DNA from: Lumbricus rubellus
Lineage: Eukaryota; Annelida; Clitellata; Crassiclitellata; Lumbricidae
Direction of reading: 5' to 3'
Assembly: GCA_945859605.1 (NCBI GenBank)
Contig: OX243814.1
Span: forward strand, 36,536,024-36,600,023
Length of the DNA: 64,000 bases
The notes beneath the pieces are model-generated. The model was not told the origin of the DNA. It saw only the letters and a program-made list of their open reading frames with translations, and ran no database searches. Of the stretch, positions 33,668 to 42,782 are shown piece by piece (the stretch's first letter is position 1; every line of letters begins with the position of its first letter). The translations under genes were made by a program, and so were the position numbers.

Positions 33668-36600
33668 TCAACTTTTCCAGTTCAACAGAATGTCAAAATT
33701 TTGCAATGATAAAGACCATCTGACTAACTTAGCAGACTTCGACATTGACTCAGTCAAATAAACTAAAGGATTATGATCAGTGAACACATTAATCTTGGAA
33801 CCAATAATGATTTCTTTCAATTTGTTTAAAGCCCATATGATTGCATAGGCTTCCTTCTCAATCGTCGCCCATCTCCTCTGGGTATCTGTCAGCTTCTGGC
33901 TGATAAATGAAACGGGACGTTCTATCCCCTCATCGTCCACTTGTGACAGAACAACCCCCACAGCAAAATCACTGCTATCACAGTACAAATTAAATGGTTT
34001 GCCAACCTCGAACATGTACAGAATAACATTCGATAAAACAATTTCTTTAAGAGAATCAAAAGATTTCTGGTGGTCCTCAGTCCAAATAATGTTCTCAGGT
34101 GTCTGCTTGCTAGTTAAATCTGTCAATGGTTTAGCAATCTCAGCAAAATTACAAATAAATTGTCTGTAGAAACCAAAGAATCCTAACATTTGCTTCACTT
34201 GCTTCTTCGTTTCAGGGTTTTTTAAATTAATCAAACTGTCAATCCTATCTGGATTCATCATCTTCTTCCCTGAACCAATGAGGTGACCGATGAATTTCAC
34301 CTCACTCTTACCAAACACACATTTCTTCAAGTTCAAAGTTACATTATGCAGTCTTATTTGTTTCAAAAACAATTCTAAATGTTTCAAATGAATGTTCCAA
34401 TCATCAGAATGGACTGCAATGTCATCAACATAGGGTTCAGTAAATGCATTAATCGGTTGCAAAATCATGTTTATGACTTTTACAAAAGTCCGTCCAGAGT
34501 TAATCATTCCAAAAGGAACACGTGTAAATTCGTACAGTCCACTGTGGGTAACGAATGCGGTTTTCCATTGGTCGGATTTCTTCACCGGACAAGTCCAGTA
34601 AGCACTGCGACAGTCCAAGACGGAAATAAACTTGGATTTCCCGACTTTGCTCAGCACATCGTTGACGATCGGCATGGGGTATCGACAATTTTCAGTATAT
34701 GAATTCACGTACCTGTAGTCGCACGCGAGTCTCAAGGATCCGTCCTTCTTCTTGACGATGACCAGCGGACTTGCCATTCTGCTCGACGACGGCTGAATGA
34801 TGTTTGCTTTCAGCATCTCTTGTATTTGTTTGTCCACTTCTGCGCGGTATATCAACGGTATTCGATAAGCCGTGAACTCCTTCTCTCGAAAGTCTGGTCT
34901 CAGCACCACTTCGTGTTCTACCAATGTACATAATCCAGGTTTGTCCGAAAATCTGTCTGCATATCGGTTCAGTACATCCAGTAGCTGTTTCTGTTGCTCG
35001 CTCGTAAGATGTCCGATCTGTTCATAGTCCAATTGCAGCGATTTCTGTGTCGTCTCTGCATGGTCTTCTTTCAATGGTAGCTCTACCACTGATCCGAATT
35101 CGTCGTCCTCTTCCACGATGAGACCACACGATAATGTTCTTGCGATGAACTTCCTCATTTTGTTGGCATGGACGATTCGTCGGCCGTTTTCATTCATGTC
35201 CACCAGATACGAATACTTGGATCTTCTTTGTAGCACTGTACATGGACCATGCCATCGTGAGATCAATTTATTGGTTGACGTTGGATACAGGACGATGACG
35301 TTTTCTCCTGGTTCGAATTCTTTATCCTTGGCCCTCTTGTTGTATTGACTGGCGTATTGTTTTTGCTTTTCCTCTGCACAATTCTCAGCAAATATCAAAG
35401 CTTTCTCCATGTCTGCTCTTAAGTTCTTCAGGTACTTTGCTGGTTGTACTCCAATGTTTGGCGGTAGATTTATTTCTTTGGTCCAGCTTTCCTTTAAGAT
35501 AGTTAATGGTCCTCTTGGCATTTTTCCATACACCAGCAGATATGGTGCCACTCCTGTCGTTGCGTTGGGAACTTCTCTCAATGCCCATACGGTAAACGGA
35601 ATGATTTTATGCCACTGTCTTGGATTTTCCACAATGACATGATGCACCATCTTCTTGAACGTCTGATTCCATCTCTCAACTAATCCAGCTGCCTCAGGAT
35701 GCCCTGGTGAATCGAATCGTGGACAGCATCCCATCAATTTCAAAAATTCTCTTGTGAGACTGGCTGTAAAATTTGTGCCTCTGTCGCTGGTGATCACAGA
35801 CGGCACCCCCACGTCAATGAATAGCTTCATCAAAGCTTCGCACACAGCCTTAGCAGTCAATGACTTCAGCAAAAAGATTGTCGGCCATCTTGTACATGAA
35901 TCCACTATGCACAAGCAATACTTATGCCCAGCTGCTGACTTCGGTTCTATTGGGCCTACCACGTCCATAGTCATCCGTCGGAATGGCACATCTTCCCTTG
36001 GAATTGGTGTAATCGGCACTCGATCCATCACCAAACTTCGTGCCTTCAGCTGACACTTCTCACAGGACTTACAAAATTTCACCACGTCTCGACGCATCTT
36101 TGGCCAGACAAAGGACAACTTGATTCTCTCTCGTGTCTTCTCTTCTCCCAAGTGTCCGCCAAATACTGACTCGTGAGCTAATTCCATTACTTGAATTCTT
36201 CTCTCTTTCGGTAACACCAACTGATACACAAGCTGATCCAGCATTTGATGCTTCTTATACAGCAATCCATTCACCACGCTAAACTCTGATCCTTGGTCTT
36301 CAGCGATCCTCCACCACGATTTCAGTGACTCGTCATTTCTCTGCTGCTCCTCGAATTTCTTCGCATCTTCCAGCTGTCTTTCATCGTTCGAATTCTCTGT
36401 GAACAAGTCCCTCATACTTGTCTCCAGTTCAGCGTCGCTTCCGGAATCTTCACTATCATTTCGTTCACATGCAGCCATCTCTTCTTCAGTTTCATTGTTC
36501 TCAGATGTTGTTCTTTCGTCATCTTGGATGCTGAGTTCATCTTCGCTTTCCGTGTCATCTTCTTGCGAACTTTCGTTTATCGTTTCATCTTCTCCGTCTT

Positions 36601-39160
36601 CGACTTCTGCTCTCCGACTTTGTGCTCTTGTAGTCACATTCGCTTGTAGCTCTCCTTGCAATATACTGATTGGTGGAACCTCTTTCAGTTCTGCAATTAT
36701 CTCTGGATGTAGCAGGAACTTTTCTGGATTTTCTTTACACAGTTCTGCTGAAATGCTGGCACACACTAAAGTTAAATATGGCGCGATATTTATTGTCCTG
36801 TCCTCTGTAGCTGTTCCTTCGTTACGACCGCTCATCCGCACTTCGATTTTCACCAACTTAGCTGGAATCGGCTCTCCAGCTACACATTGCAAATGAACTC
36901 TGCCGATTTCTTCTACTGTCGTTCCTTTCAGTAGTTCCTCGTTGATTACTGGTATCTCGGTCCCCGAGTCAATCAACGCCTCGACTTGCACAGGCTGCCC
37001 ATCAGTCCCACGTATCTCCACATTTACATGCTGCAACGATATTTTCTTTATGCGTTGACACTCCTCTTTACTTTTTGTTTCTCGACAATTTTCTGCAATG
37101 GAAGTAGTCTTTATCGCTTCTTTCAGTATGGTGAACTGCGGCGTACACTTCATCACTGACTTTACTTCTGTTTCTTGGTTGCATTGTTCTTCCCAACCAG
37201 GAGGTGCATTTATCACTTGTATCTGGTTTACTCGAAGATTTTCTGCACTTCTGCTAAAGTTCTTCCTCAGATTTGCCGCTCCTGGTGCTTGGCAATGTTT
37301 TATTAGGTGTTTATCAGAATTGCAATTGTGGCAACGCTTCTTGATAAAACTTCTTTGCTCCTTGTTCTCCCACTTGTTGTACGGCGTGTAAGATGCATTA
37401 CTTTCTGTTGGGCGTCCCAGCGGCGGAGTTCGATTGTAGGCTTGTCTGTCCCACGTTGACTGTTGTTTATCTTGCGACCACTGCTTTCCAGAATAATCAT
37501 CTTTCTTTGCATCATTACTCTTGGCTTGGCTTCCGGTGTCTTTGCTATCCTTGTTCCACTTGGGTTGCTTTGGACTATTGTCCCATGCTTCAAATTTCGG
37601 TTTGTCTTGGAACATCACACCAATCCGATTGTTTACATGTATATCTGCGAGATCTGCAACATTACTAGCTTCCAAGCATTCTGTGCCCTCTTTTGCTAAG
37701 ACAAACTGCAGTGGACCTGGTGGTAAACATTCTTTCAGCTTATCCGCCACTAACAAATCAAACAGCTTCTCGTAGTCTTTGTCCACTCGTCTACTTCGGA
37801 CATAATAATTCAACAGGTTCTTCAGCCTAGCCGTGAACATCGTATACGTTTCTTCGGCTGTCTTCTTGGCATCTGCAAACCTTGACCTGTACTCACGAGC
37901 TGTTAACTTGAATTCCTTCAACAAGTGCTCTTTCACTGCATCGTATTTATCTAAATTCTCAAATGATAATCGATTCAATACCGTTCGTGCTCTCGGGGTC
38001 ATCAATGGCAACAACAATTTCACCCAGTACTGCTTTTCCACAGCGAAGCTATTGAATGCATTCTCCACGGTCTCAAAATATAATGGCACTTCCATCATAT
38101 CATACGGCATCTTAGGCAATACATGCTTCATGGCATCACCAATCTTCTTGATCTTGGACACCATTGTCTCACTTTCTCTGAGCCTAATCTGTTCTGACAC
38201 TTCTCGGCTCTTACGATCATCTTCGTCTCTCTTCTTCAGTCGATCTTGATCTTCGATTCTCCGCAGTTCTTCTTGTTCTATCTTCTGCTGCAACAGTTCT
38301 AACTGCTTTCTGCGTTCTTCTTTTTCAATGGCCATTTCTTTAAGTTGAGCCTCCTTGATAGCAAGTTTCTTTTGTTCTAACTGCATCTGCTCTTCTCTTT
38401 CTCTTTCTGCTTTTTCCAAATTGTCTTTTCCAGCTTGAAATTCTTCCTGACGAATTTCTTCTGCTCTCTCCAGTTCTTGTAAACGCATCTTTTCCTTTTC
38501 TTCCTCACGAGCCTTTTTGTCTTCGATCTGCTGTTTTCGTATTTCTTCATCGCTTTTTCTTGCTTTTTCGTATTCTATCATTAACTCCATCCTTCGTCGT
38601 TCTGCTTCGTCACGATCTAATTTCATTTGTTCTAACTGAAGCTGGAACTGCTGCTTCTGCATATCTATCTCTTGCTGTCTCATCCTTTCTGCTTTTTCTA
38701 TCTCTTGTTGTCGCAGTTCTTTCTCTTCTTGCTTACGTTCTTTCTCTTCTTGGCACCGTCGCTCTTCTTTCTCCTTCTCTTCTTGGCGACGTTCTTTCTC
38801 TTTCTGTCTGCGCTGCTCTTCTTTCTCTTTTTCTTCTTGTTTACGCTCTTTCTCCTCTTGTCTGCGCTGCTCTTCTTTCTGCTTCTCTTCTTGTCTACTC
38901 ATCATCATGAATTGTAGCAACGCCTCTATAGACATCGGTGCCTCAGGCTTCTCCACTGGCTTCTCCGCAACGCCTCCGACAGCACCTTCTTCTTCTTCTT
39001 CTTTCTTAGCCCAAACCTCGGCTAAATTTCTCATCAATTCTTCCCTAGACATCTGTTCGACTTCTTCTGCGTCTAGATCTGCTTCAATTAGCAGTTTTAT
39101 CAGTCTATCAGTAGACATTTTCTTAATATTTGCTTGCTTTTTCTCCGTAAGTTTCTCCAT
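33668..39160 (-). CDS. Gag-Pol polyprotein of Gmr1-type retrotransposon (1,830 aa)
   Basis: One uninterrupted frame. Residues about 60-340 are a charged coiled coil (EEKERRQEEKEK-type). A gag capsid-like region follows (about 380-520; PRARTVLNRLSFENLDKYDA). The zinc knuckle CHNCNSDKHLIKHC is near 610, and the aspartic protease ALIDSGTEIPVI near 730. The integrase HHCC module (HESVFGGH...CKSCEKC) is near 1000-1035 and its core near 1060-1165 (MDVVGP, DRGTNF, HPEAAGLVERWN). The reverse transcriptase spans about 1430-1620 (VLDCRSAYW, YVDD near 1577), and RNase H begins near 1720 (YCDSSDFAVG, FTDHNPLVYL). INT before RT is opposite to ordinary Ty3/Gypsy and matches Gmr1. Gag and pol are fused with no frameshift or stop between them. 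The frame ends about 150 bases before the 3' LTR. Confidence 0.92.
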   Translation of the reverse strand: MEKLTEKKQANIKKMSTDRLIKLLIEADLDAEEVEQMSREELMRNLAEVWAKKEEEEEGAVGGVAEKPVEKPEAPMSIEALLQFMMMSRQEEKQKEEQRRQEEKERKQEEKEKEEQRRQKEKERRQEEKEKEERRCQEEKERKQEEKELRQQEIEKAERMRQQEIDMQKQQFQLQLEQMKLDRDEAERRRMELMIEYEKARKSDEEIRKQQIEDKKAREEEKEKMRLQELERAEEIRQEEFQAGKDNLEKAEREREEQMQLEQKKLAIKEAQLKEMAIEKEERRKQLELLQQKIEQEELRRIEDQDRLKKRDEDDRKSREVSEQIRLRESETMVSKIKKIGDAMKHVLPKMPYDMMEVPLYFETVENAFNSFAVEKQYWVKLLLPLMTPRARTVLNRLSFENLDKYDAVKEHLLKEFKLTAREYRSRFADAKKTAEETYTMFTARLKNLLNYYVRSRRVDKDYEKLFDLLVADKLKECLPPGPLQFVLAKEGTECLEASNVADLADIHVNNRIGVMFQDKPKFEAWDNSPKQPKWNKDSKDTGSQAKSNDAKKDDYSGKQWSQDKQQSTWDRQAYNRTPPLGRPTESNASYTPYNKWENKEQRSFIKKRCHNCNSDKHLIKHCQAPGAANLRKNFSRSAENLRVNQIQVINAPPGWEEQCNQETEVKSVMKCTPQFTILKEAIKTTSIAENCRETKSKEECQRIKKISLQHVNVEIRGTDGQPVQVEALIDSGTEIPVINEELLKGTTVEEIGRVHLQCVAGEPIPAKLVKIEVRMSGRNEGTATEDRTINIAPYLTLVCASISAELCKENPEKFLLHPEIIAELKEVPPISILQGELQANVTTRAQSRRAEVEDGEDETINESSQEDDTESEDELSIQDDERTTSENNETEEEMAACERNDSEDSGSDAELETSMRDLFTENSNDERQLEDAKKFEEQQRNDESLKSWWRIAEDQGSEFSVVNGLLYKKHQMLDQLVYQLVLPKERRIQVMELAHESVFGGHLGEEKTRERIKLSFVWPKMRRDVVKFCKSCEKCQLKARSLVMDRVPITPIPREDVPFRRMTMDVVGPIEPKSAAGHKYCLCIVDSCTRWPTIFLLKSLTAKAVCEALMKLFIDVGVPSVITSDRGTNFTASLTREFLKLMGCCPRFDSPGHPEAAGLVERWNQTFKKMVHHVIVENPRQWHKIIPFTVWALREVPNATTGVAPYLLVYGKMPRGPLTILKESWTKEINLPPNIGVQPAKYLKNLRADMEKALIFAENCAEEKQKQYASQYNKRAKDKEFEPGENVIVLYPTSTNKLISRWHGPCTVLQRRSKYSYLVDMNENGRRIVHANKMRKFIARTLSCGLIVEEDDEFGSVVELPLKEDHAETTQKSLQLDYEQIGHLTSEQQKQLLDVLNRYADRFSDKPGLCTLVEHEVVLRPDFREKEFTAYRIPLIYRAEVDKQIQEMLKANIIQPSSSRMASPLVIVKKKDGSLRLACDYRYVNSYTENCRYPMPIVNDVLSKVGKSKFISVLDCRSAYWTCPVKKSDQWKTAFVTHSGLYEFTRVPFGMINSGRTFVKVINMILQPINAFTEPYVDDIAVHSDDWNIHLKHLELFLKQIRLHNVTLNLKKCVFGKSEVKFIGHLIGSGKKMMNPDRIDSLINLKNPETKKQVKQMLGFFGFYRQFICNFAEIAKPLTDLTSKQTPENIIWTEDHQKSFDSLKEIVLSNVILYMFEVGKPFNLYCDSSDFAVGVVLSQVDDEGIERPVSFISQKLTDTQRRWATIEKEAYAIIWALNKLKEIIIGSKINVFTDHNPLVYLTESMSKSAKLVRWSLSLQNFDILLNWKS

Positions 39161-39500
39161 CTTACTTCTTTACTTTACAGATGCTCGATAAATTAGTAGA
39201 CTACTCTTCAAATGTTTGCAATTGACTGACTTCAATTCTTTATGCACACTTCAATAGACAAGCAAGTTTTCTACCTTGTAGTCGTTGTGTTGTCGTTTCT
39301 CACTGTCGTACGGATGCTCGATGTATCGTTGCTTCTCCCGTGTGCTCGGCTCCTCGATAAATTCACAGCGTCCGTTTCTCCACAACGTCTGTTGATTGAA
39401 TAGAATCCCTCCGTTCGTAACTTGGCACGTAGACCCACCGTTCGTAACTACGATCGTTCTCCTGCAACTTGGATCGTTATCCTGCAACTTGGATCGTTAT

Positions 39501-39518
39501 CTCACCGCAACGACACCA
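39501..39518 (-). promoter_or_regulatory. Primer binding site
   Basis: On the minus strand, two bases after the 5' LTR, TGGTGTCGTTGCGGTGAG would pair with a tRNA 3' end reading CTCACCGCAACGACACCA. The terminal CCA complement supports the call; the tRNA species is not identified. Confidence 0.75.
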
Positions 39519-39520
39519 AA

Positions 39521-40039
39521 TGTCACACTGTCTTTTCCCTCTTCTTCTCTACGTGTGACCTTCAGTCTCTTCGGAAGCTTCTTCGTATAAGTTCGTGGTA
39601 GCATAGGCCTATCCCTAGATAACTGTTTCATTAGCTAACTGACTAGGTAAAGAATCTACAGACTTTCACTGTTTTGTAACCAACAACGACGACGTGTTTA
39701 AGTCTTCTTATTATACTCCAAAATCCGATGTAAAGTAAAACGATCAGCAACAACACAACAATGACTACACTTGCGTTATCATAACAACTACACGACTACT
39801 ACCTTCATCAGTCTACTCTATCGCAACTCAACAACAACTATTACAGCCTATCTCAACAGCTCTCAACACACAACACTCCTTCTTCACTTCCACTCCCTTC
39901 TTGTACAATTAACGTACGCTCGTCTAGACGTCACGTGCTGTCCAGACAATCACCTGTGCAGACGCCGCGCGGCAATTTGCACCTGGCCTACTTACGTCGC
40001 TGTACGACAATCGGCGTGCACTGATTAAATTAGCTGACA
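39521..40039 (-). repeat. 5' LTR of the Gmr1-type element
   Basis: Element-sense TGTCAGCTAA...GTGTGACA, with TGTCA/TGACA termini. The U5 end carries its own 7-bp stem (GTCACAC 39522-39528, GTGTGAC 39553-39559) and is unlike the U5 end of the 3' LTR. An 85-codon frame on the opposite strand occurs in both LTRs and is not regarded as a gene. Confidence 0.85.
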
Positions 40040-40383
40040 TATACCATTTTTAACAACGAGTATGAACTACTTAAGGATGCTTTTCTGTGGTGCATTTGTC
40101 TCAAAGAAAATTTTTAGAGACTAATACAGTGACAATTCATACAAAGTTATACATGTATTTGGAACTAACAAATCTTATGTGTGGGAGGTCTTTGTCAAAA
40201 TTCCGTCGACGATGACTTGGCATGTATTATTGGTGCAGCATTTTCACTAAGAAATTTCATCACTTCCGAAAATGCGGGCCCTTAAACGTGCGGGCCCGGG
40301 TGCTGCAGCACCCTTAGCACCTACCTTAATGCGGGCCTGCATCCGAGTGACTCAAAAGAGAAGCTTCCTACAAAGAGAGTTAA

Positions 40384-42537
40384 CCCTTTGGAGGTGAGGT
40401 GACGCATTGTTACGCAAGAGGTGAGGTGGGGTCTGACATATCCCAATAGGCCTACCTATTTTCATTTGCAAGTCGCGATATCAAATGGACAACATTAATC
40501 GTGAGATAAACTATTCTTCTATGATCAATTATCAACTGAACATGCGATTATCACGAACAAATATCTGTTTTCAATCTTTATTAGATGACCAGAAAGTGAA
40601 CCCATCCAAGGTGTACTTAGGCTAGCCCGTGCAAGTTTGAGTCCACATGCTCAACATTATCAAATGCACGAATAGCCAATATTTTTAGTACAACATCAGG
40701 CCTAAATGTTTTAGTCATCATTTTCGTCAGCCTTCTCAATGCCAGGTATCAACACAGTATTGGCGCGTTCATGTCCCACTCGCGTCCCACACGAATATAC
40801 GTAGGGGAGAGTATGCACCCTTGATCCTAATGCACCCTTGATCCTAATAAGTTTTCTCCGTACTTACTTACTTAATATAGCCGAGCAGGGAACCAGACTA
40901 TTGCATATAAGCATTCAACATCCACAGCTGTGTTTCAGAAAGTAAACAAGGCGTTGTTTTATTTTTATAGCAAAAGTTTGATTTTGGACGTGAAAAGTAA
41001 ATTTTTGACCATTTTGACGAACCTCATAGTTTCGATATTTGTGCTAGGTAAGTAACGTCTTTGGTGTCGTTTTGCGTATATTTCGTTTAACTATCGTTCG
41101 AACAATTTTGCGTGGTTGCAGATGATGTCTAGAAAAAGTTATGATGCATTTTGTGAACATGGTGGTGTGTTGCACCCTTGATCCCTATGTGCGTATGCAC
41201 CCTTGATCCTATGGGATCAAGGGTGCATTGATCATGGGATCATGGGTGCATAATAATAATGCATAGAAAAATTATTTATTGTTCATTTCTGCTAAACTGT
41301 TAAAAGTTAAGCTGCTTTTTAGACTTGGCCTACAGTAAAAAATAGAATAAAATATAAGTTATTAACATAATTTGTACTTATTGTTGCAGCACCTGAAAAT
41401 GGTTTAACACAAAAAGCGTAAGACAGATAGGCCACCAAGAGGTCAGACGTCAGAAGAAGACATGCATACAGCCGTATGTGTGCTTCCGTGGCAAAAGTAC
41501 TCGAAGGCCAAACAGTCTATGGTGTTGCAAAGAGGACTGGAATCAATTTAATGACCTTGAAGAGATCATTATGCGCGGAATACAAACGTGAACCCTGCTT
41601 CCGAAGACTGAGAAGTGGACGTCACCTATCTTGACAAAAAGGCATCCAAGTTTGATGGTGTGAACTGGACAGATTTGTTATCCCTGAGAACTCGAGATCC
41701 TATCCGATTCCACTTGAAGATATCATAATTAAGAAACTTCTTGATCCGATAATAATAGGGGAACGAAGTCCATTGGTCGACAGATCACATTTCCGTTCTG
41801 GTCACTGATTGAAACTTGGGTTAATGTTTGAATATTCATGCATGTCCAATGTTGATTTTCAACTTGTTTAAGCTTTTGATTTCGTTGTCTTCAGTAAACC
41901 TAGGTTTTTTTTATAGCCTACAAGTAACTGTTAGTGTTTGACTGCTAATTAGCTGTTTAAAGAATTGTTTGCCCATGCATTTTAAGTATTGCATGTCGGT
42001 AGTGTCATCTTGTTTACTAGAATAAAGTCTAATTTACTTTTCTTTTGTATTCATCATTACAAAATTATATGCAAATGGCAAAGCATATTTGTTTACTTAA
42101 ACCAGCACTGGAATCAAGAGAACACACATAGGATCAAGGGTGCATGCATATGGGATCAAGGGTGCATACATGTATGCACCCTTGATCCCATATGGGTACC
42201 CTTCGTTTTTGTCATATAACATTTAAATGTGATTGAATAACAAAACAATAAATACAACGTTACATTGGAAATAAAATTGTCTATTATATACATTCAAGCC
42301 AAATTCAAAAATGTTTGAAAAATCTGAGTAAATGAGAAAAATAGCAAAATAGGATCAAGGGTGCATACTCTCCCCTAACATAAAATCAAATTGTATGGTT
42401 TGTATGCGAAAAAACGCAATTTCCTTCAAATATACATTAAAATAAAATAAAAACTGTTCGTTAAAAATTCCTGAAATTTTGGTAAAGTGTCCGTATACCA
42501 CTGTGGTGTGTCATACCCCCACCTCACCTCCGAAGGG
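40384..42537. mobile_element. piggyBac-type element, non-autonomous, carrying a pogo insertion
   Basis: Flanked by TTAA on both sides (40380-40383, 42538-42541). Termini are CCCTTTGGAGGTGAGGTG and, on the other strand, CCCTTCGGAGGTGAGGTG. A TTAA target plus CCC ends is the piggyBac signature. The sequence outside the nested pogo element (about 580 bases) has no transposase frame. Confidence 0.85.
40804..42375 (+). mobile_element. pogo/Tigger-type element with reiterated terminal motif
   Basis: TA flanks (40802-40803, 42376-42377) enclose perfect ends GGGGAGAGTATGCACCCTTG. The word TGCACCCTTGATCC occurs about ten times in both orientations, including a 48-bp perfect palindrome at 42147-42194. 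Around 41465-41640 (+) a broken frame reads VAKVLEGQTVYGVAKRTGI then MTLKRS, an HTH-psq DNA-binding domain as in pogo transposases. The DDE domain is gone. Confidence 0.85.
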
Positions 42538-42549
42538 TTAAGTGAACAA

Positions 42550-42655
42550 TGAGTGTAGGACATTAGTCCCTGGTCATTATCCCCCTAACATTATCCCCCC
42601 GGACAGAGGCCTCCCCGGCATTATGCAGCCGAGGTAGGACATTATTCCCCGTCTA
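42550..42655. repeat. GG(G)GATAATG(TCC)-type word cluster
   Basis: Minus strand: GGGGAATAATGTCC, GGGGGATAATGTTAG, GGGGGATAATGACC, GGGACTAATGTCC. A similar but inverted cluster is at 47048-47180 (GGGGGCTTTTGTCC, GGGGCTAATGTCC). They might be remains of a foldback element's two arms enclosing the LINE/hAT block. Confidence 0.45.
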
Positions 42656-42782
42656 TGATTTTATTAGGCCTACCTAAAAAATTATGCACAAAAATAACTA
42701 TAGGCCTTTGTTGTTAAGTGAATATCTTTACAATACACATTAATTTAGAATTGTAAGAATATGTTAAGTTTATTGAAGGTTA

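Larger units (their letters stand above)
33009..40039 (-). mobile_element. Gmr1-type Ty3/Gypsy LTR retrotransposon, apparently complete
   Basis: LTRs at 33009-33519 (3' LTR) and 39521-40039 (5' LTR) are flanked by the duplicated target TATAC (33004-33008, 40040-40044). The LTR bodies are almost identical; I see only three clustered differences (AAATGG against AACTGA). A primer binding site, a polypurine tract and a single long gag-pol frame are in place. The integrase precedes RT, which identifies the Gmr1 lineage. Near-identical LTRs plus an intact frame point to recent insertion. Confidence 0.9.
32913..40339. mobile_element. hAT-type MITE split by an LTR retrotransposon
   Basis: Terminal repeats CAGGCCCGCATTAAGG / CCTTAATGCGGGCCTG are perfect. 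The target duplication CATCCGAG is at 32905-32912 and 40340-40347. Without the LTR element (33009-40039 plus its 5-bp duplication) the MITE would be about 390 bp. It also has a CGGGCCCGGGTGCTG motif near both ends. Confidence 0.9.

Noticed and set aside
36399..38910. Several plus-strand frames of 90-165 codons
   Set aside because: They are shadows opposite the gag-pol frame, with Ser- or Leu-rich composition from antisense of the charged coiled coil.
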